64,000 nucleotides of DNA. Origin: Bordetella genomosp. 11 (lineage in GTDB: Bacteria; Pseudomonadota; Gammaproteobacteria; Burkholderiales; Burkholderiaceae_B). Below, in pieces: positions 57,020 through 64,000 of this stretch; the first letter of the stretch is position 1, and each line of letters begins with the position of its first letter. Position numbers and translations under genes: made by a program. The notes beneath the pieces are model-generated. The model did no database searches and was not told where the DNA came from. It saw only the letters and a program-made list of their open reading frames with translations. The stretch spans positions 2,046,001 to 2,110,000 of the forward strand of contig NZ_NEVS01000004.1 of assembly GCF_002261215.1 (NCBI RefSeq). The letters are read 5' to 3'.

Positions 57020-58048
57020 TCAATCCAGCTTGATGTTCGATTCGCGCACCACCGTGCCCCACTTCTGGCGTTCGCTATCCAGGAACCTGGAGAACTCCGC
57101 GGGCGGCATGTAGGCGATATCGAAAGAGCGGGCGCGCATGGTGGCCTGGAAATCCGGCGATGCGTAGACTTTCTCGATGGCCTTGTACAGCGTATCCACC
57201 GTCGACTGCGGCATGCCCGCCGGCCCGAACAGGCCTACCCAGCCCACCGCGCTGAAACCAGGATAGCCCGATTCCGCGATGGTCGGGACCTCCGGCAGCA
57301 CCGCATTGCGCTTGAGCGCCGTCGTGGCGATGGGCCGCAACTTGCCCGCCTTGATGTTGCCGATCTGCGTGCCCACCAGGTCCAGCATATAGTCCAGGCG
57401 GCCGGCCAACAGGTCCGTCGTGGCCTGGCCCGCGCCGTTGTACGGCACGCCGCTGGCCTTGATGCCGGCGTCGCGGTTGAACTTCTCCACGGCCAGGTGA
57501 GCCGAGCTGCCCACGGTCGTCACGCCGTAATTGAGTTTGCCCGGGTTGGCCTTGGCCGTATCCACCAGCTCTTTCAAGGTGTGGATCCTGGAAGACTCCG
57601 GCACGACCACGACATTGTCGAACGTCGCCAGCACCGTGATCGGCGTGAAGTCCTTGACCGGGTCGTACGGCAGCTTGGAATACAGGAACTGGTTCGCGCC
57701 GTGCGTGCCGGTCGATCCCACCAGCAAGGTATAGCCGTCCGGCTTGGCCTGGCCCACGAAGGCCGCGCCGATACCGCCGCCCGCGCCCGGCCGGTTCTCT
57801 ACCACGATCGTCTGGCCCAGTACCTTGCCGACCTCCTGCGCGACGATACGCGCCTGGATGTCCGTGCCGCCGCCCGCGGCGAAGGGGACGATCAGGCGGA
57901 TCGGGTGCGAAGGATACTTATCGCCTTCCTGGGCGGACGCGCTCCCCGGTACGGCGATGGCGACGCCGGCCGCCGCGACCGCCAGGGCCGCCGCGATGCG
58001 GGCGACAATGCCGCGGCGCGGCTGGGCGATTCTAAATACTTGGTTCAT
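57020..58048 (-). CDS. Bug/TctC-family solute receptor in the amidase cluster
   Basis: A 342-aa periplasmic receptor with a long signal (MNQVFRIAQPRRGIVARIAA, cut near GSASAQE). The mature part has [60 protein letters not shown] and VPYNGAGQATTDLLAGRLDY. The start at 58048 has GGGGAA upstream. It lies between the C45 acyltransferase-like gene (59 bp) and the deacetylase pair (86 bp), all on the same strand, so it probably brings in the substrate of those hydrolases. No membrane subunits nearby. Confidence 0.92.
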   Translation of the reverse strand: MNQVFRIAQPRRGIVARIAAALAVAAAGVAIAVPGSASAQEGDKYPSHPIRLIVPFAAGGGTDIQARIVAQEVGKVLGQTIVVENRPGAGGGIGAAFVGQAKPDGYTLLVGSTGTHGANQFLYSKLPYDPVKDFTPITVLATFDNVVVVPESSRIHTLKELVDTAKANPGKLNYGVTTVGSSAHLAVEKFNRDAGIKASGVPYNGAGQATTDLLAGRLDYMLDLVGTQIGNIKAGKLRPIATTALKRNAVLPEVPTIAESGYPGFSAVGWVGLFGPAGMPQSTVDTLYKAIEKVYASPDFQATMRARSFDIAYMPPAEFSRFLDSERQKWGTVVRESNIKLD

Positions 58049-58107
58049 GGATAGTTCCCCTGTGATGTTCTGAAAAACTCGTTTCGTACCGCATGGCGGT
58101 TCTCGGT

Positions 58108-59253
58108 TCATGCCGCGCGCCGATCCTTTCTCTGCGCAAGCTCATACCTGGTAAATGTCGGATCCAGCGCCGGCAGGTTCGCCACTTCCATGACGCCCCG
58201 CGCCGGCTGCATCACCACCGTGGAGACCGTCGCGCTGCGCGTATCTCGCCCGAAATCGCCCCGCGGCGGCCGGCACACCGACCACGGCGATTGGAAATCA
58301 TCCAACAGCGCCTGCTTCACCGATTCCACCGTAATACGGCCGACATCCGGCGCCAGCAAATCGCGCACGCGCTGCTCGCGATACAACGTGCACGGCGAAA
58401 ACGCGATGCCGGTGTCCTTCAGCTTGGACAAGGCCACCGGGCTGAGCCAGTGATTGGAATGCACCAGCAGGCCGTTCTGCGGCAATACCTGGAAGGTCTC
58501 GTCCGGCGCGCACTCGAAATTGATCGCGATACCTTCGCGATGGCACACGGCCATGTTGTTCGACCCGGTCTTGGGCGTGGCGTAGACCGCATGCAGCGCC
58601 CAGGCCAGATACGGGCTTTCCAGCGCCTTGCGGCGGATCATCGGCAGCGGCACACCGATCTGCCGGTAATCGCGGTCCGACTCCAGGTTGTTACCGGTGA
58701 TCGAAATTCCGGCCGAATTGAAGCCGGAGCGGGCCAGCATGCCGGCTTCGGTAAAGGTCAGGATGTCCGGCCCGTCTTCGCGCAGGATGCGCAGCACCAC
58801 GCCCGTTTCCGAGCATTCTTCCTTCCAATCCCAATTCTGCGCGTGGATCAGCTCCCCGTCCGCGGTCGCGTCGCGCGTCACCTTGACCGAAGTGCAGCCG
58901 TCATTGGTCTCTCCCAGCAGCCGCGCGCGCAGCTCCGGCTTGGCAGCCAGCTTCATCACTTCGGTGCGGGCATTCAGCAGGAAGATCTCTTCGAACCGCA
59001 CGCCCGCCCCTTCGGCGATGCCTTGCATCTCCGTCAGGTAGTTCTCGTCGAACTTGCGCACCGCGGGAATATAGCTGTGGATGATCTTGTCGATCTCGGC
59101 CCGTTCCAGCTTCAGGCGGGCAGCCTGCTCGCTGTAGTGCTCGATCGAACGGGCAATGCGCGTCCTGGCCTGCTCCCCGTAGGACCTGCCGCGCTCCAGC
59201 GGCGCACCGGCGATCTCGTATAGCGGGAATGGCGTTATAGGCTGCCTGCTCAT
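58108..59253 (-). CDS. Peptidase C45 / acyl-CoA:6-aminopenicillanate acyltransferase-like amidase
   Basis: A 381-aa N-terminal-nucleophile hydrolase of the C45 family, best known for the fungal enzyme that finishes penicillin synthesis; bacterial members hydrolyse amide bonds of largely unknown compounds. The self-cleavage site and nucleophile are Gly119-Cys120 in ETNDGCTSVKV, followed by the conserved HAQNWDW. GFNSAGISITGNNLESDRDY and VHSNHWLSP are also typical. No signal peptide. The start at 59253 has GGAGAG five bases upstream; a TTG one codon earlier is unlikely. It is the first gene of the cluster and diverges from a LysR gene. Confidence 0.9.
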   Translation of the reverse strand: MSRQPITPFPLYEIAGAPLERGRSYGEQARTRIARSIEHYSEQAARLKLERAEIDKIIHSYIPAVRKFDENYLTEMQGIAEGAGVRFEEIFLLNARTEVMKLAAKPELRARLLGETNDGCTSVKVTRDATADGELIHAQNWDWKEECSETGVVLRILREDGPDILTFTEAGMLARSGFNSAGISITGNNLESDRDYRQIGVPLPMIRRKALESPYLAWALHAVYATPKTGSNNMAVCHREGIAINFECAPDETFQVLPQNGLLVHSNHWLSPVALSKLKDTGIAFSPCTLYREQRVRDLLAPDVGRITVESVKQALLDDFQSPWSVCRPPRGDFGRDTRSATVSTVVMQPARGVMEVANLPALDPTFTRYELAQRKDRRAA

Positions 59254-59329
59254 CAATTCTCTCCATCACATCCCCTGAACGCGGGGAGGAGGATGATCCT
59301 AAGCGGGCACACTCATAACATCAAATTAT

Positions 59330-59347
59330 TTATACGAAATCTATAAT
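59330..59347. promoter_or_regulatory. LysR-type operator TTATA-N7-TATAA overlapping a TATAAT -10 box
   Basis: A perfect 5-bp inverted repeat with a 7-bp spacer (59330-59346), of the T-N11-A kind, lies between the C45 and LysR genes. The right arm forms a perfect -10 hexamer TATAAT (59342-59347), 29 bp before the LysR GTG start. A regulator bound here would block its own promoter and could activate the leftward amidase operon. Confidence 0.6.
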
Positions 59348-59376
59348 GCCATTTTTGATATGGATATCGGACCGCC

Positions 59377-60306
59377 GTGGAACTGGATACGCTGCGCAAG
59401 GTCAACCTGAACCTGTTGACCGTCTTCGAGCTATTGATGGAAACGCGCAGCGCCACCGAAACCGCCGCGCGGCTGCACACCACGCAACCGGGCATCAGCC
59501 GCAAGCTGGCGGAGCTGCGGCGGCTGCTCGCGGATCCGCTATTCGTCCTGGTGCGCCGGCAGTTGGTCCCTACCCCGCGCGCCCTGGAGATCCGCCCCAT
59601 CGTCCGCGAAGCCCTGGCGACCATCGGCGGCATCCTGGAAGACGGCGACGCCTTCGACCCCCTGAAGTCCGCGCGAACCTTCCGCATCGCGGCACGCCAT
59701 ACGATCGAATGGATGCTGGCGCCGGGGCTGCGCAGCTATTGCGACAGCCACGCGCCCATGGTGCGTTTCAGCTTCGTCAATATGCAGGGGGTCGCGCTGC
59801 CGGAGAAGCAGCTGGAGGACCACTCCATCGACATCGCGCTGGGCCGTTTCGAAGACGTCGGCGGGCGGTTTCGCACCCTGGCCCTGTTCGATGACGACCG
59901 CGTGTGCCTGCTGCGGCGCGGGCATCCGGCTGCGCGCACGAAACTGACGCCGGCGAACTTCTGCAAACTGCGGTTCGTCACCACCACCGATATGTTCGGC
60001 AAGGACAACGAAGTGGACACGTGGCTGCACAAGGCTGGGTTCCAACGGCAATTCGATTTATACGTGTCCAGCATGAGCCATGTGCCGTTGATCCTGCTGC
60101 AGACCGACCTGGCCGTCACCATGCCCCGCAAACTGGCGATGTATATCGCCCAGTTCCACCCGCTGCATGTGCTTGAGTTGGGGTTCAAGCTGGCGAAGTC
60201 ACACTACAACATGGTGTGGCATGCACGGTGGGATGATGTGCCTTCGCACAAGTGGATGCGGGGGGCGGTGGAACAACTGATGACGGGCAGCCGGATTCAC
60301 ACCTAA
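59377..60306 (+). CDS. LysR-family regulator of the C45/deacetylase cluster
   Basis: A 309-aa LysR regulator starting from GTG (an upstream ATG is out of frame). The helix-turn-helix is LNLLTVFELLMETRSATETA then RLHTTQPGISRKLAELRRLL; the NLNLLTVF start places it in the NodD/LinR-like subgroup. The effector domain follows from about residue 95. It diverges from the C45 gene with 123 bp between them, containing a T-N11-A palindrome over its own -10 box. The likely inducer is the amide substrate or its product (inference). Confidence 0.9.
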   Translation: MELDTLRKVNLNLLTVFELLMETRSATETAARLHTTQPGISRKLAELRRLLADPLFVLVRRQLVPTPRALEIRPIVREALATIGGILEDGDAFDPLKSARTFRIAARHTIEWMLAPGLRSYCDSHAPMVRFSFVNMQGVALPEKQLEDHSIDIALGRFEDVGGRFRTLALFDDDRVCLLRRGHPAARTKLTPANFCKLRFVTTTDMFGKDNEVDTWLHKAGFQRQFDLYVSSMSHVPLILLQTDLAVTMPRKLAMYIAQFHPLHVLELGFKLAKSHYNMVWHARWDDVPSHKWMRGAVEQLMTGSRIHT

Positions 60307-60370
60307 GTGCAAGCCAAAAACGCCAGGAATTGCCGTGGCTGCATAGGCCTCGATGACGGCGGCGCGCCGC

Positions 60371-60763
60371 CTATCGCAACGTGCCGCCGAGTTTTCCGCA
60401 GTCGATGGTGACGCCGTCGTCCAGCTTGTAGCTCTCGCCAGAGGCGACCGGAATGGACCATGCACCGAACCCCACGCGATGGCCCGTCTGGAAATTCGCC
60501 ACAACGTCAGCGCCCGAACGTCGCGCTTCGTCCGCAGCCGCCTGAATCACTTTCGCCATGCCGCCGTACGACTCCTTCTTGCTTTCGAGATCGCCGATTT
60601 TTTTGGCCTTCACGTCAGCGGGCAGTGCCGAGGATAGGAAGCATACGGGACCCTGGTGGCTGCTCACCTCCGGCGCATCCGGGGCCCGCGTTGTTTTACC
60701 GGTCGTGCAGCCTGCCAGCAGGACGGCGATCGTAAATGCCGTCAACGTAGTTCTGTAGTACAC
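60371..60763 (-). CDS. Small lipoprotein of unknown function
   Basis: A 130-aa predicted lipoprotein: MYYRTTLTAFTIAVLLAG then Cys19. The mature part contains two cysteines (GPVCFLSS and TIDCGKLGG) that could form a disulfide, and a central helix with DLESKKESYGGMAKVIQAAA, followed by GADVVANFQTGHRVG. The last feature recalls heavy-metal-binding/YbjQ-like small proteins, but I do not claim a family. A perfect -10 hexamer lies 31 bp upstream in an AT-rich stretch, so it is probably a single-gene unit. Confidence 0.75.
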   Translation of the reverse strand: MYYRTTLTAFTIAVLLAGCTTGKTTRAPDAPEVSSHQGPVCFLSSALPADVKAKKIGDLESKKESYGGMAKVIQAAADEARRSGADVVANFQTGHRVGFGAWSIPVASGESYKLDDGVTIDCGKLGGTLR

Positions 60764-60794
60764 GCGCTTGCTCTCATTGTTATTGAAAAAAAAG

Positions 60795-60800
60795 ATTATA
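60795..60800 (-). promoter_or_regulatory. -10 element TATAAT of the small lipoprotein gene
   Basis: On the minus strand TATAAT (60795-60800) lies 31 bp upstream of the lipoprotein start within an AT-rich island spanning about 60775-60825, conspicuous in this GC-rich region. The -35 box is not evident. Confidence 0.5.
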
Positions 60801-60822
60801 TTTCAAAATATTTCATTTCGAG

Positions 60823-61806
60823 CTATCTCGCACGCGGCGTGTACCGCATCCCGACCGCCAGTTGCGTGTCCAATAGCTGCTTCAATATGAGCTTCTTATG
60901 AAGGACGCGCGCTTCGTCGTTCTCGTCCCGGCGGTGCTGTTGTCTTGCGACGCGGTGGCGAAAGCGGTCTTCGGCATGCCAGGAATCCCACTGGCCGATA
61001 ACGATGGCCAGGCTTACCGGAAGGGGTAAGCGCGTCTTGGACGCGAGGCGCCGCGACTCGGCATCGGCTTCGTGCGCCAAATGCCAGCCGCTCCAGCGCT
61101 CCAGCGGGCGGCCTTGGATATGCCATGCCAGAAAGCCGTTTCGCATGTCCTCCTCCGACCAGGTCCGGCCGAGGTCGCCGTGCAGGATCATGCGATGTCC
61201 GACCTGGCGTTCGAACCTGCCGGTTTCCCGCCAGTCCAGCATGGTGTCGTCGATCAGATCGATGTACGTGCCGCCCGCGCGGAGCTGCTGGAAAAGCGCG
61301 TCGTAGAAATGTTCTTCCCGATCGGGATCGTTGGGGTCCACCTGCCATAGCTCGTAATGCGGTCGAGCCGTCTCGTAGGGCCCGGTCGTTTGCCAAATGC
61401 CCATCACCATGCGTATACACAGCACCTCGGCATACGGGCCTTCGAATCGCACGAGCTTGTCCACATCCGTGATGGTGGTCCTGGGCCGCTCCTCTTCCCG
61501 TATCCAGGCGATACGCACCGGCGGGGGCGTCGGCACGCCCCAATCCATAGGGCTGCTGTCCTCGTCCACCGTATCGTCGAATAGGCTTTCGGACGAACGC
61601 AAGGGGCCGCCAGTCGATGGGACGGCGGCCAGTCGGGCGGCGAATTCGGTTTGCGGGGCAAGGCCGGTATCGCGGTGCGCCACGTCGGCGGCATCGCGCT
61701 GTGGTCCGTGGACGGCGCCGCGATGCGCGCCGTCAGTGTCGTTTGGCGCGCCATCCGAAACGTTACGCGCGAATCGTGCATGGCTTGAGGCGGAGGTGAG
61801 CTGCAT
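60823..61806 (-). CDS. Hypothetical protein with disordered N-terminus (effector-like layout)
   Basis: I do not recognise this 327-aa protein. Residues 1-95 are polar and low-complexity, rich in Ser, Asp, His and Ala (MQLTSASSHARFARNVSDGA and SESLFDDTVDEDSSPMDWGV). The rest looks like one folded, Trp-rich domain (VLCIRMVMGIWQTTGPYETA, HYELWQVDPNDPDREEHFYD, GFLAWHIQGRPLERWSGWHL), ending basic. No signal peptide, membrane segment or known motif. A polar unstructured head and a unique folded domain are seen in type III effectors, but no secretion or chaperone gene is near. Codon use seems slightly less GC-rich than in neighbours. CAGGG lies very close to the ATG. Confidence 0.6.
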   Translation of the reverse strand: MQLTSASSHARFARNVSDGAPNDTDGAHRGAVHGPQRDAADVAHRDTGLAPQTEFAARLAAVPSTGGPLRSSESLFDDTVDEDSSPMDWGVPTPPPVRIAWIREEERPRTTITDVDKLVRFEGPYAEVLCIRMVMGIWQTTGPYETARPHYELWQVDPNDPDREEHFYDALFQQLRAGGTYIDLIDDTMLDWRETGRFERQVGHRMILHGDLGRTWSEEDMRNGFLAWHIQGRPLERWSGWHLAHEADAESRRLASKTRLPLPVSLAIVIGQWDSWHAEDRFRHRVARQQHRRDENDEARVLHKKLILKQLLDTQLAVGMRYTPRAR

Positions 61807-61986
61807 CCCTGGAACCTGTATTGGATTCGTCTCGCCAGCAATGGCGAAGAAGCGCTTTGGTAGACCGATCGCCTTGCCGGTTCCGCGGTTGCCGACGTTA
61901 TCCCGCCCGCAACCCTCGTCCGCTCGGTCCCGTCCGCTCCGTCACCGCCCGCTGAACCCCACCTGATGATGGATCTCGCAGCGCCG

Positions 61987-63663
61987 TTATCCCGAGCCCG
62001 TTGCCCGGGCCGTATGCGTTCCCTCCGGCAGCAGCGCGGCCAGGGTCTCCAGCGTGTCGGCATCTTCCGGCGCCTTGTCCTGGCGCCAGCGCAGCATCCG
62101 GGGGAACCGCACGGCGATGCCGCTTTTGTGGCGGGTGCTGCGCGCGATTCCTTCGAATCCCAGCTCGAATACCTGCGTGGGCTCCAGGCTGCGTACGGGG
62201 CCGAACTTTTCGACGGTGGTTTTACGCACGATGGCGTCGACTTGCCGGATCTCCTGGTCGGTCAGCCCGGAATAGGCCTTGGCGAACGGCACCAGCCGGC
62301 GATCCGGCGTGCCCGGCGGCGCGTCCCAGACCGCGAAGGTGTAGTCGGTGTAGAGGCTGGCGCGGCGTCCATGGCCGCGTTGGGCGTAGATCAATACCGC
62401 GTCGACGGAAAACGGATCGACTTTCCATTTCCACCAGACACCGCTCTCCTTGGTGCGCCCGACACCGTAGGCCGCATCGACGGCCTTCAGCATCATGCCC
62501 TCCACGCCCAGCGCCCGCGAGGCTTCCCGTTGGCGCGCCAGGTCCTTCCAATCCTGGCCTTGCAACAGCGGCGACAGGACCAGGGCCGGGTCCTGGATCC
62601 CGCCCGCCAGGCGCTCCAGCGCGGCGCGCCGTTCCGCCTGCGCACGGCCGCGCCAGTCCTCGCCATCCAGTTCCAGCAGGTCGTAGGCCAGCAGGACGAC
62701 GGGCGCGTCGGCCAGCAGCTTGGCGCCGACCGTCTTGCGCCCCAGCCGCTGCTGCAGATGGGCGAAGGGCTGTACCTTGTCTTCGCGCCAGACGACGATT
62801 TCGCCGTCCAGGACGGTGCCCTCCGGCAACCGATTGCCCAGGCGCATCAGTTCCGGGAAGCGCTCTGTGACCAGCTCCTCGCCGCGCGACCAGATCCAGG
62901 TCTGCTCGGCGCGCCGCACCACCTGGGCGCGGATGCCGTCCCACTTCCATTCGACCTGCCAGCGGGACGGCGGCCCGAGCAGTGCGTCGAAGGACGCGGG
63001 GTCGGCGTTCAGGGGATGGGCCAGGAAGAAAGGGTAAGGCTGGCCATCCACGCGGGCTTGGCCCTCATGGGTTACCGGCTCCAGCAGCCGGGCGAAGAGA
63101 TCCGCGTGGGGACGCGCGCCGATGTCGGTATAGCCAATCAAGCGCTGCGCCATCTGGCGGGTTTCCACGCCCGCGACTTCCGCCAGCGCGCGGGTCAGCA
63201 GCAGTTTGGAGACGCCGACCCGCATCGCGCCCGTCATCAGCTTGGCGCAGACGAAGCGCCCGTGCTGGTCCAGTTTGCCGAAGAGATCGGTCAAGCGATA
63301 CAGGATTTCCGCGGGCGGCAGGCCGCGCAGCGGCAGCAGCCTTTCTTCCACCCATTCCGCCAGGCCGGCCGTGTCCGATACGCCGGGATCCGGCAGCAAC
63401 AGCGATAGCGTTTCCGCCAGATCGCCGACGGCCTGGTAGCTTTCCTCGAACAGCCATTCCGGGACCCCGGCCGCTTCGGTGATGAACTGGCGCAGGATCT
63501 TGGTCGGTACCAGCTGGCGCGGCTTGCCGCCCGCCAGGAAGTAAGCTGCCCACGCACCATCGGCCGGCGGCGCGTCACGGAAATAATCCCGCATGGCGGC
63601 CAGTTTGGCGTTGCTGGAGGTGGTCGCGTCCAGGCGCGTGTAGAGGTCGGCGAAGGCTTTCAC
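61987..63663 (-). CDS. ATP-dependent DNA ligase of the Lhr-associated repair cluster
   Basis: A 558-aa bacterial ATP-dependent DNA ligase. A helical DNA-binding domain (residues 1-200) precedes the adenylation domain with nucleophile Lys240 in VEWKWDGIRAQVV, LDGEIVVWRED and the later GVEGMMLKAVDAAYG, then KWKVDPFSVDAVLIYA and an OB domain ending RFPRMLRWRQDK. This architecture matches the ligase found with a metallo-beta-lactamase exonuclease, an Lhr-type helicase and a phosphoesterase in a conserved DNA-damage cluster. The GTG start at 63663 overlaps the exonuclease stop by four bases. The helicase and phosphoesterase genes are not at its 3' side here. Confidence 0.92.
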   Translation of the reverse strand: MKAFADLYTRLDATTSSNAKLAAMRDYFRDAPPADGAWAAYFLAGGKPRQLVPTKILRQFITEAAGVPEWLFEESYQAVGDLAETLSLLLPDPGVSDTAGLAEWVEERLLPLRGLPPAEILYRLTDLFGKLDQHGRFVCAKLMTGAMRVGVSKLLLTRALAEVAGVETRQMAQRLIGYTDIGARPHADLFARLLEPVTHEGQARVDGQPYPFFLAHPLNADPASFDALLGPPSRWQVEWKWDGIRAQVVRRAEQTWIWSRGEELVTERFPELMRLGNRLPEGTVLDGEIVVWREDKVQPFAHLQQRLGRKTVGAKLLADAPVVLLAYDLLELDGEDWRGRAQAERRAALERLAGGIQDPALVLSPLLQGQDWKDLARQREASRALGVEGMMLKAVDAAYGVGRTKESGVWWKWKVDPFSVDAVLIYAQRGHGRRASLYTDYTFAVWDAPPGTPDRRLVPFAKAYSGLTDQEIRQVDAIVRKTTVEKFGPVRSLEPTQVFELGFEGIARSTRHKSGIAVRFPRMLRWRQDKAPEDADTLETLAALLPEGTHTARATGSG

Positions 63664-64000
63664 GGCGTGCCCTCGCCTGCCTGGGCCCCGCCTTCGTCTT
63701 CTTCCGCGCCATACTCGGTGGTGAAGGACTCCGCACGCAGGCCCTGCTCGTTCAGCCAACGCACCAGCACGGCCGTGCTGCCATGGGTGACGATCACCCG
63801 TTGCGCGCCGGTCGCGGAGATGGCGCGCCCCAGTCCGGGCCAATCCGCATGGTCCGACATCACGAATCCGCGATCGACGCCGCGCCTGCGCCGCGCGCCG
63901 CGCAGGCGCATCCAGCCGCTGGCGAAGGCGTCGGCATGGTCGCCGAAACGGCGCATCCAGGGCGTGCCGCGCGCCGAAGGCGGCGCCAGCACCAGGGCGC
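63660..64000 (-). CDS. Ligase-associated metallo-beta-lactamase-fold DNA exonuclease, 5' part cut by window edge
   Basis: C-terminal 113 codons of a SNM1/beta-CASP-like nuclease gene that continues past the right edge. The visible part includes LAPPSARGTPWMRR, FASGWMRLRG, RGFVMSDHADWPGLGRAISA, with the late metal-ligand DHADW motif, and RVIVTHGSTAVLVRWLNEQG. These are typical of the exonuclease partner of Lhr-cluster ATP-dependent ligases. Its GTGA overlap with the ligase start shows co-translation, so the two proteins act together in end processing and joining. Confidence 0.88.
   Translation of the reverse strand, partial: ALVLAPPSARGTPWMRRFGDHADAFASGWMRLRGARRRRGVDRGFVMSDHADWPGLGRAISATGAQRVIVTHGSTAVLVRWLNEQGLRAESFTTEYGAEEDEGGAQAGEGTP

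Noticed and set aside
60770..60825. An AT-rich stem with a following T-run as terminator of the 327-aa protein gene
   Set aside because: The only hairpin is a weak 6-bp AT palindrome, so promoter function for the lipoprotein gene explains the AT-richness better.

Overview
The window is a GC-rich (roughly two-thirds G+C by eye), gene-dense stretch of a betaproteobacterial chromosome. The best fit is Alcaligenaceae, close to environmental Bordetella or Achromobacter. Reasons: four separate Bug/TctC-type solute receptors with no membrane subunits beside them, a surE-pcm-nlpD block with no rpoS, a CX14CX2C-type QueE, many LysR regulators each next to a small metabolic cluster, and G/C-tract inverted repeats between genes. 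I see no rRNA, tRNA, CRISPR array, prophage or insertion sequence. Nearly all sequence is accounted for by 57 protein genes, 55 complete and 2 cut by the window edges.

Left third (1-23.4 kb): an RND efflux pump (adaptor plus permease) diverges from a LysR gene, with a perfect inverted repeat between them. Next come a 33-bp minisatellite, a stand-alone AceE/MdeB-type 2-oxoacid dehydrogenase E1 divergent from an Lrp-family regulator with a near-consensus Lrp box between, an rRNA pseudouridine synthase, ubiC, yaeQ, a lipoprotein and an MFS carrier. A five-gene minus-strand operon (gamma-glutamyltransferase, then binding protein, two permeases and a fused double ATPase of a GsiABCD-like importer) with a divergent LysR gene looks like uptake and cytoplasmic cleavage of glutathione or gamma-glutamyl peptides.

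Middle (23.4-43.9 kb): mainly housekeeping. nadE, a P-II gene and a pterin dehydratase lie in one direction. argH has a perfect -10 so close to its start that the mRNA may be almost leaderless. Then come rlmD, a TorF-type porin with a candidate sigma-54 promoter and an NtrC-like enhancer, a Spy/CpxP-like protein, surE-pcm-nlpD followed by a PolB-like exonuclease, plsY, tsaD, a purine permease, queE-queD, a DUF2975/XRE pair with a promoter-embedded palindrome, a Tat-exported phospholipase C and a mercuric-reductase-like flavoprotein.

Right third (44-64 kb): accessory metabolism. Two Bug receptors flank an MdtG-like efflux carrier. A hut locus (hutI divergent from hutC-hutU, HutC operator between) lacks hutH in this window but runs on into a Bug receptor, an ornithine-cyclodeaminase-family protein and a PhnD-like protein without a signal peptide. 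A 25-residue membrane protein with its own ribosome-binding site and terminator follows. The most unusual block is 55.2-60.3 kb: two overlapping polysaccharide-deacetylase-family genes, one with all three predicted metal ligands replaced, plus a Bug receptor, a C45 (penicillin-acyltransferase-like) amidase and a divergent LysR gene. This looks like an uncharacterised amide uptake and hydrolysis system. The window ends with a lipoprotein, an unrecognised 327-aa protein and the start of a ligase/exonuclease DNA-repair cluster.

All identifications come from reading the sequence; no database search was run.
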